Source: Eutreptiella sp. 'Long Island Sound 2002' (taxonomy: Eukaryota > Euglenozoa > Euglenophyceae > Eutreptiales > Eutreptiaceae). From it: DNA of 64,000 bases. This document shows positions 58,301 to 64,000 of the stretch, in pieces. The notes beneath the pieces are model-generated. The model was not told where the DNA came from, made no database searches, and was given only the letters and a program-made list of their open reading frames with translations. Each line of letters starts with the position of its first letter. Position 1 is the first letter of the stretch. The position numbers and the translations under genes are program-made. The stretch spans positions 110,051,268 through 110,115,267 of the forward strand of contig OZ038379.1 in NCBI GenBank assembly GCA_964036045.1, in the 5' to 3' direction.

Positions 58301-59473
58301 GACTACACGGAGATGCCGAAGTTCGGGGGATATGACTTCGCCCTCGTGGTAACCTGTGGGTTGACCAGGTTTACCAGGGTGTTCCCATGTACCAAGCACA
58401 TTACCGGAGAGGAGACTATCAAGATACTCCTGGAGGAGTGGTTTTGTGTCTATGGGGCGCCCAAGGAGATCAACTCCGATGAGGACGTACGAGTACGCTC
58501 AGATACTGGCTGGTACAAGAGGGTCCTGAGGTCCCTCAATGTCCAGGTGTCTACGGGGATTCCCTACTCTCACACGAGCAACCCCCTATGTGAGCGACAG
58601 ATTCGTGTCCTGAAGGAGAACGTCAGGATATGGTGCAAAACTGAACGCACCAGAGACTGGGTGAGACTACTCCCCGTCATATCCTTGATGATGAACTCCC
58701 AAGAGAGTTCAGCTACTGGCTACTCGCCACATGAGCTATTCATGGGGCGCCCGGCGTCGTTCCTACATGCCCCCTATCCAGAGGACACCCATTCTTCTGT
58801 GGGTGAGTGGGTCCAAGAGCAACAAGCGAAGGTGGACAAGGCCAAGGCTATGCTCCAGAGAGTGAGGGAGCGTCAGTGGAACAAAAAGAACAAGCACCGA
58901 GTACCGGCCACCTACCAAGAGGGGGACTGGGTGCTGGTGCACCACAGTCGACTACCCGCCTGGCCTCGCTCTACCAGCGATGACCCATACTTCGGGCCGT
59001 ACAAGATTCTATCTGTGGATGGTCACCGTATCACGGTGCGGTGTTCTCCCCGTCTAGGGGGGACCCTGGTGTGCGCCGCTCAACACCTGAAGCGCTACCA
59101 TGATCCTGAAGACCTCTGTGGGGAGGAGTGGGAGCTGAACGACGAGGAAATCGCCGCTCTGGACCTACAAGGGGCTGCCAGCCCTATGGAAGTTGAAGGT
59201 GAACTCCCCGACATGAACGCCGAGGAGATGGCTAAGGAGGGCTTCTACCTGGTGAAGTCTGTCCTACGCCACCGCTATCGCCAGGGTTGGCGCTTCCTCA
59301 CCCTCTGGGAAGGGTTTGGAGTCGAAGAGGCCACCTGGGAGCCCTTCTCTGCATTTGTTCTACCTGAGGGACGCCTAAACTCAGTTCTGGTTGACTACTT
59401 GTCCCAGAACAACCTTGGTGAGTTACTGAGGCTCGCTGAGGCGCTTGCCTCCAAGACTAAAGCTAGGGACTGA
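55370..59473 (+). CDS. G3 pol: RT - RNase H - integrase - chromodomain
   Basis: About 1,367 residues in the same frame as the preceding ORF. After the end of the methyltransferase-like domain and an acidic linker, RT shows SSCFLVAKPGS, LVVDYGELN, MPFGVANAPALFQ and the catalytic AHIDDVCLG (HIDD instead of YVDD). RNase H starts ILVTDASNVGGGG and includes CADYISRNN. Integrase has an HHCC finger (HESSGHVG ... CPCRSC), Asp in LYVDYTEMP, Asp in EINSDED and Glu in NPLCERQIRV. The C-terminus carries a chromodomain: YLVKSVLRHR, FLTLWEGFG, ATWEP (about 59240-59360), making G3 a chromovirus. No frameshift seen, so this part is coding-competent. Confidence 0.88.
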   Translation: MPLGRKTPIWKPGWGSMLSVVEGSLTTIPWEDLDPTLVQAIQRESDGLALGDLKDRLRPQDAVETTPGGDEYVVTDTNAPNSPCHVPVPDRVSECGLSELPSSIHSDDETEHDAFFVQTAVEEVENAKYVAPLKPLLSMRVEDPVDEELDPRSRLREYVDSKRKLVAKKLCYAKPTRSSWPLKQGRMGDLSQLKEDLEQKITTWQREVDLKLMKSVWGAHVRTPEEDDLSEECVSEPPKACPCCHRPPEMVEQDLLYAYQGLKDATAGEESVEDHLPTSIQGASNLHSDEDMEDKIKVLDPRVQQLIRTYLEVFGELPPPASCDKLVQMDLNLIPEFVGHKIRRRPYPAPKEQADEIERQIQECIDAGLVLEYKDGDYPLHCSSCFLVAKPGSTAKRLVVDYGELNKKTLNHSGSIPNMESTLEKIASCRYKTKMDKRSGFWQVDLTPNAQELLAFITPQGRVFKWKVMPFGVANAPALFQELMNKILSILRRRPKVQELISRGAQMEAHIDDVCLGTNTQEDHLILLGEFFAVCQENHTRLRLEKCEFMQETMQYLGFDVGYGWWTPAASKAKPLMDAKVRHEDPKKGLHDVRSFIGACNFYRRHIKNFTYTSAVLTDLIKKSTTWRWGPQEQQAFGELKDKVANAKCSGVPRAQREIILVTDASNVGGGGTLFQWQALEKEEFDSAISQWGTEGLNRDGTLKHSYPDDKWVLVPLGHWNWKWNQARGNYSTYEQELLAGMLVLSSQARLLGSNPVVWLCDQEPVRSFQKGPPPEKAKLRRWWTYLSQLRLTVHHIQGVKNECADYISRNNFDALIGARSEALAKEAFSRMDVHLDLNMTMIRPLDGLQQSEYLQESGDIYRRLEKRLEPLLVNQDQWKRDKSYLWHEDRIVVPSDRVPALLKWTHESSGHVGADRTLRLFKQWFHTTWTDDQLRKTLLPIVDKCPCRSCKPGDIRDRGLYSTLPIPHCGNSVLYVDYTEMPKFGGYDFALVVTCGLTRFTRVFPCTKHITGEETIKILLEEWFCVYGAPKEINSDEDVRVRSDTGWYKRVLRSLNVQVSTGIPYSHTSNPLCERQIRVLKENVRIWCKTERTRDWVRLLPVISLMMNSQESSATGYSPHELFMGRPASFLHAPYPEDTHSSVGEWVQEQQAKVDKAKAMLQRVRERQWNKKNKHRVPATYQEGDWVLVHHSRLPAWPRSTSDDPYFGPYKILSVDGHRITVRCSPRLGGTLVCAAQHLKRYHDPEDLCGEEWELNDEEIAALDLQGAASPMEVEGELPDMNAEEMAKEGFYLVKSVLRHRYRQGWRFLTLWEGFGVEEATWEPFSAFVLPEGRLNSVLVDYLSQNNLGELLRLAEALASKTKARD

Positions 59474-61737
59474 ACCTTACCCTTACCTGCCAAAGCGTAT
59501 GTGTGAGTGTGCTAGTCCTAAGGTCCTGAGAGCAAGCCGCAGAAGTGGTGTCCTAATTATACCCAAGTCTGCGCCCTTGCTAAACCTGGAGGGTTGGCTT
59601 ATTGATGCCACGGGGTACGCCCCGGGTCTCCCCTCCCCTATGCGCCCAATTTCTGTGCTGGCGCAAAACCTTGGGGGAATACCCAGAGTGTTAATCCAGG
59701 TATTGTTTTCCCTACCTACCTGTCTACTAAAGGGAGGGGTGGCCAAAAGCTATGAAGGCATGCAAAACGCCTGTTTGCTATGTGGCCAAAAACACTAACC
59801 TAACCCACTGTCACAGCCCACCAACCCAGCTAAAATTGCAGGAAAAGAGTGGGACAGTGACACGCCCCCTACAGGTCCTACACACCCTACAGTGGCACCA
59901 TCCTGGTGGGCGAGTGCTGGGCAACTGGCTCTAGCCCCCACGCAGGACTACCACTCCTACACGCACACTCTACTTGGCGTTGCGAAGAGGAAGTTCTCGA
60001 GGGTCCTAGCGACCCACCTGTGAAATGACAAGAGAACACAGCGCTGCTAAGCAACTGTGGCCTCACAGGGGACGCCACAACGCGTTTCCCCTGCAAGGGC
60101 TTGGAGGGAAGGAGTGCTCTCGTGTGCAAGGCGCAGATGTCGATGAAGTCGGACTCCCTGCTCTGCCACAGGCGGAGCGGAGTTACTTGTTTGTGTGATC
60201 TGCGCCCCTGTTTAGCAGGGCATAAAAAAATGCTGCTGCACCACTCACCCTACCTGCCCACCTGTAAAACAAAGGCAAATGAAAGGGCGTTTGCGGCGGA
60301 GGAACCAAGGCACACTCCAGGTATTATAGCCTTCTCAGTGTGCCCTATAATACGCTGTCCGCAAACACGCTGCATGGAGCAGCTACCCTTATCAAGCAAG
60401 CAAGCGTTAAGGGACTCCTCAGGTTCTCTTAAAGAACGTACCGAGGAGCCCCTGGGTAGCCTAAACAAGGTTTACCGTGCGCACTTCGCGTGGCCTACCC
60501 TTTAATGCGTGTGTGCATGCACGACTATGCACAATCACGATTGGGCAAACCTGCCCATCTCCACAACAATCTTGACTCCACCAGGGGGTGGCCCCGCCTG
60601 GGCGTACCTACCTTACCTACCGCTGGGAAGTGAAGCAAGGAGAGAAAACAAAAGGGGCGCACGCGAAGAACGTTGCTATGCACTTGTGTGTATGACTAAT
60701 CACCCTGATCTGACCGCTAATCATCTGCAATCTTTGTAATCAATCCCTCTACCGCGCCCTATCGTGGTTATCGTTGTTAACGCTGCTACACGACTCGTTC
60801 ACGGAGACACGAGACGAGCAATGTGTATGCGGCATGCAAGACGAGCATACCTGTAGTTTATACCTGATTCACTGAAGTCTTTTCAATTGATTTTCGAATT
60901 CTTGAATTTTTGAAGCTTCTATTAGTGTGGGTGGAATCTGTATGTTTGTTTATTAATGTGTGTCTCGTCATTTTCAAGACTACGTGATACATACGTTTAT
61001 AATTCCATTATTTTTCCATTTTCCGGCGCTTCGCTAGGAGCCGCTCCTGCGCGCCGCCATTTTATGCGTATGAATTTCTGGACTTAAAAAATCCAGAGAT
61101 GACTATAATTTCTATAAAAATGTGCCTTTGATGCACAATTGGATTCTGCTCAGGTGTGTCGTTTCAGAAAAATTCTACGCCGTCATTTGACAGATTTTGG
61201 TGTCGTCGCTTCTTTTTGCGTGGATTCGTCCATAATTCTCCCATTCCTGCCTCTGCAGATACCCACGCGCAGCCTCGCTGAGTAGGCCGTGTTCGGGCCG
61301 AAACGCAGGTGCCTGGAGAGACTGAGCAGAACCAAGACCCCACCAAGGGGCAAATTAATTTCTTTTCGACTCCCTACGCCCTAAGACAGGTCACAGGTCG
61401 CCAGCAGGCTTACGAGAACCCATGCGAGTGTGTATAATGTGTCTTGCGTTTTGGTTGTGTCGACGCTGCGTCTTGGAGGAAGGGATGCATATGCACATGT
61501 TTGGCATGCTCCCAATCTAACCCAACCAAGCCACAGGAGCCCCGGCAGCGCCAAGTGCGCTGAGTCTTCTGTAGGAAACTGTACAATCAGAGCAGCAAAA
61601 GGACGCCAGCCATGGTGAGCGCCCATTTTTCAGTGTGAGGGAGACTGTAGGTATTTTAAAGTAGATGTGGAAACCAAGGAAAGGCCAAGAAAAATTCCCT
61701 TTTTCCTAAAATGTGACAGTGGTGGCCACCACAGCAC
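59474..61737 (+). other. G3 3' untranslated region
   Basis: About 2.26 kb with no supported gene. The first half is moderately GC-rich; from about 60860 it is AT-rich. It resembles G2 in having a long 3' UTR. Confidence 0.6.
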
Positions 61738-61745
61738 AAGGGGGG
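61738..61745 (+). other. G3 polypurine tract
   Basis: AAGGGGGG abuts the AGTAAG start of the 3' LTR, which fixes the non-canonical LTR boundary independently of the target duplication. Confidence 0.82.
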
Positions 61746-62543
61746 AGTAAGAAAAAGTGCTTTTCCATTGCTTAAGGACATACTCTAGTTGTATTAGAGA
61801 TGCACTGAGCATCCATGCATTTTTATCTTAGTATTGGTCCAGCCAAAAGTGGTGATAACACATTTTGACCTATGGAACCAAACACCCAATCAGGATATTG
61901 AGTGGACCCCTTAATCCCCTTTCAATCCGAAGTAAAACATCTTTTCCTGGGTTGACTGAGCACTGACATACCTAAGGTAGAGCCTATGAATTTATCTATG
62001 TTTTTCCATGAATACTTATCTGCCTTAGTGGTATGCACCAAAGGGGGTTAGGCACCTCTTTTTGAGAGGTCCTGGGTTCAATTCCTGGTCAGCCTAACTA
62101 AGTAGGAAGATCCCATGTGACATGGCAGTGACCTCATCGCCACATACCATGCCACCTCAGCACATATGGGACCCAAAACAAAGAGTGCACATCTCCTAAG
62201 ATGGCACTATGGAGAGAGAGTGATCCTGAGGCAGTTTTCTAACTCTTTTCCCAAAACATTTCAGCTATCTCTGTGAATATGCATTCATTTGTATCCTGAG
62301 TTGCAGTTACTGTGAATACCTAATCATCTTTCACTGTTTACACTGCAGCCCTTCATGCTTTGATCCTGAATTACCTTCTCTTTGCATACTGTTGGCTTGG
62401 GCTATCCTGGATTGAGTTGGCTTTACTATATTTCAACAAACAAAAGCTTTTCATCATCCAAAACCAGCAGCAGGACACCCTACAGCAACAACAAGCAGCA
62501 GGAGAAGCAAAAACACAGTGCTGAAAACACTATAAACTTTTCT
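61746..62543 (+). repeat. G3 3' LTR (798 bp)
   Basis: Same length as the 5' LTR with 4 substitutions. It includes the second copy of the tRNA-like fold at 62047-62098, identical in sequence to the first. Confidence 0.92.
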
Positions 62544-62548
62544 TACCC
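62544..62548 (+). other. G3 target-site duplication, right copy (TACCC)
   Basis: Directly followed by GTGGCGTTTTGG, the continuation of G1a pol. Confidence 0.92.
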
Positions 62549-63883
62549 GTGGCGTTTTGGAGTCGAATCCTGGGCGAGGGCCAACGCCGCACCTGGACCG
62601 CGAGGGAGAAGGAGACGTACGCCATTGTTTGTGCGCTCAGGAAGTGGTCTGGCCACATCGGATTGCAATTTCCCGTGGTTTGCACGGACCAGCAGTCCTT
62701 GCAGAGCTGGCACAAGGAGCACGTCGACACCCCCTCGGGACCGGCGGCAAGGAGGGCCCGATGGCATGAGACGTTCGCCAAGTTTGACCTCAGCTTCGTA
62801 TACGTCCCGGGGAAGGACAACACTGTGGCAGATTGCCTCAGTCGATGGGCCTACCCCGCGGGCAAGGCTTGGAAGGACATATCCAGCCATGGCGACGCCG
62901 AGGAGACCGAGGAGGCCAAGCGCATCATCGAGATGGAGAAGGTTATGGAGCAAGAGGGGGTCAAGTGCTTTGTGGTGATGGCAAACCGTACGGACCTGGC
63001 CAAGTTCCGGGGCGCCCGCGTTCAAGCTATTCGAGAGGAAACCCTGGAACAATGGATTGTGGCCCCTGTAGAGCTAGTCAGGTTGGTGCTCACAGAATAC
63101 TGGTCGGATGACTATGCGGCATCCGATCACTGGAGCAAGTACTGGAATGCCGTGAGCGCCCCGTCGGACGAGGAATGGCCCGAGGGCTTGACTGAGGATG
63201 GGGATAACCTATTCCTCAAGGATAAGCTATTGGTCCCTGAGAACCGAATGGAGGAGCTCATTGACCACTGGCATAACGCCCAGCTCATGCATCCTGGTCG
63301 GGACAAGATGCCGCAGCACCTGGAGTGGCGCTTCAAGTTCCCACCGGGGTACTACGCCCTCCTGGACAAGTACTGCAGCGACTGCGCCGTGTGTCGGGCC
63401 ACAAAGAGCCCCAACCACTCCACGGCTGGCAACCCGGTGTACACGGCTATACCGGAAGCCCCTATGCGGTCCGTGGCCATGGATGTGTTCGCCATGCCTG
63501 AGGTCACCGTGGACGGAGAGACCTACGACTGTGTCATCCTGGCGGTGGACAGGCACAGCGGGTGCATCGTGGCGGTCCCGGGCAAGAAGTCCAAGAAGAA
63601 GGGCAAGAAGGACAAGCATGGAGTGGGTCTGCAGGCCAAGACCGTCGCCAATTCCATGATCAGGCATTGGCTGACCATTTTTGATGTCCCAGCTGTCATC
63701 TGCAGCGATCGGGGCAGTCAATTCATGGGGACGTGGTTCAAGACAATGTGCAAGCACATGGGGATTCGGCATGCCAAGACCGTGGCGTACCACAGCCGGT
63801 CGAATGGCCGGGCTGAGGTGACCGGGCGGCAGATGTTCGAAAGGTTCCGCCAGCTGCACATCGACGAACCGGGCCGGAATTGA
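62549..63883 (+). CDS. G1a pol, RNase H and integrase part, ends in a nonsense codon
   Basis: Continues the pol frame of 48102-51146. RNase H: VPGKDNTVADCLSRWAYPAGK. Integrase: HWHNAQLMHPG ... CSDCAVC finger, MDVFAMP (Asp), CSDRGSQF (Asp), NGRAEVTG (Glu), so all catalytic residues are present. TGA at 63881-63883 stands where G1b has TGG (NWYNSLW), a G-to-A change. The frame stays open after it to the window end (64000), so the integrase C-terminus is cut by both the stop and the window. Confidence 0.83.
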   Translation: MAFWSRILGEGQRRTWTAREKETYAIVCALRKWSGHIGLQFPVVCTDQQSLQSWHKEHVDTPSGPAARRARWHETFAKFDLSFVYVPGKDNTVADCLSRWAYPAGKAWKDISSHGDAEETEEAKRIIEMEKVMEQEGVKCFVVMANRTDLAKFRGARVQAIREETLEQWIVAPVELVRLVLTEYWSDDYAASDHWSKYWNAVSAPSDEEWPEGLTEDGDNLFLKDKLLVPENRMEELIDHWHNAQLMHPGRDKMPQHLEWRFKFPPGYYALLDKYCSDCAVCRATKSPNHSTAGNPVYTAIPEAPMRSVAMDVFAMPEVTVDGETYDCVILAVDRHSGCIVAVPGKKSKKKGKKDKHGVGLQAKTVANSMIRHWLTIFDVPAVICSDRGSQFMGTWFKTMCKHMGIRHAKTVAYHSRSNGRAEVTGRQMFERFRQLHIDEPGRN

Positions 63884-64000
63884 TATAATTCGCTGTGGAG
63901 AGTACTCCAAGCGTATCATGACCTTCCGGGGCCCACTGGACTGTCGCCCCATCGTATCCTGTTCCTACGGGATCGAGTGTCACGCACTCTCCCGTGGTTG

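Larger units (their letters stand above)
51147..62543 (+). mobile_element. G3: chromodomain Ty3/gypsy element, + strand, 11,397 bp, youngest in the nest
   Basis: LTRs 51147-51944 and 61746-62543 are both 798 bp and differ at 4 positions by eye (99.5%). Flanked by TACCC on both sides. Its termini are AGTAAG...TTTTCT, not TG...CA. Gag and pol are in one frame. The only extra break in the proteins is a TGA at 55367-55369. It is inserted in the RNase H region of G1a pol. Confidence 0.93.
18053..64000 (+). mobile_element. G1a: Ty3/gypsy element, + strand, interrupted twice, runs off the window
   Basis: The parts of G1a are: 5' LTR 18053-19198 continued at 43921-45129, PBS 45130-45141, gag 45044-48160, and pol 48102-51146 continued at 62549-64000. 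G1b (with G2 inside it) splits the LTR and G3 splits pol. The reconstructed LTR is 2,355 bp, matching the 2,357-bp G1b LTR. The 3' LTR is beyond the window. Several nonsense codons and a 2-bp indel show it is inactive. Confidence 0.85.

Noticed and set aside
4044-63883. Reassigned stop codons (UGA, UAA and UAG as sense) in this organism
   Set aside because: All three codons interrupt frames here and all three also end real ORFs, and direct comparison of G1 copies shows sense codons at several of the same sites. Mutation and local readthrough explain the data better.

Overview
The window is eukaryotic nuclear DNA, almost all of it retrotransposon. Spliceosomal-type introns, chromodomain Ty3/gypsy elements, a non-LTR element with an I-group-like layout, microsatellites and the absence of any bacterial operon point to a protist or alga with a large, repeat-rich genome. 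The lineage cannot be fixed from this sequence.

Region 1 (1-10751) is a GC-rich, largely intact non-LTR retrotransposon cut by the window start. ORF1 carries a CCCH finger, a Ulp1-like cysteine protease signature and a Cys/His-rich tail. ORF2 carries an AP endonuclease, reverse transcriptase (RT), an RNase H-like domain, a CCHC finger and a long unassigned C-terminus. The two ORFs share one frame and are separated by a single TGA. Region 2 (10752-13373) is non-coding, with a 33-bp minisatellite and microsatellites. Region 3 (13374-18052) holds a J-domain-like/Ulp1-like gene with in-frame stops, a 53-bp satellite that switches orientation at a perfect inverted repeat, exon-like fragments, and a two-exon gene cut by an LTR.

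Region 4 (18053-64000) is a nest of Ty3/gypsy elements, resolved here from LTR ends, primer-binding sites (PBS), polypurine tracts (PPT) and target-site duplications (TSD). G1a (+ strand) starts at 18053 and runs off the window end. A minus-strand copy of the same family, G1b (19199-43920), sits inside the 5' LTR of G1a. G2 (32064-43573, minus strand, TSD CAAAA) sits inside the 5' LTR of G1b. G3 (51147-62543, + strand, TSD TACCC, two 798-bp LTRs with 4 differences) sits inside the pol gene of G1a.

All three families share a methyltransferase-like domain between protease and RT, unusual for Ty3/gypsy. In G1 and G2 the gag start codon lies inside the LTR and the gag frame runs through the PBS. 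Gag and pol (ORF1 and ORF2 in the LINE) are in the same frame, separated by one stop codon followed by N-G-G, in all four families (G1 judged from G1b), which suggests stop-codon readthrough. Most other breaks are nonsense codons explainable by C-to-T change. No rRNA gene, canonical tRNA gene, CRISPR array or cellular operon was seen.
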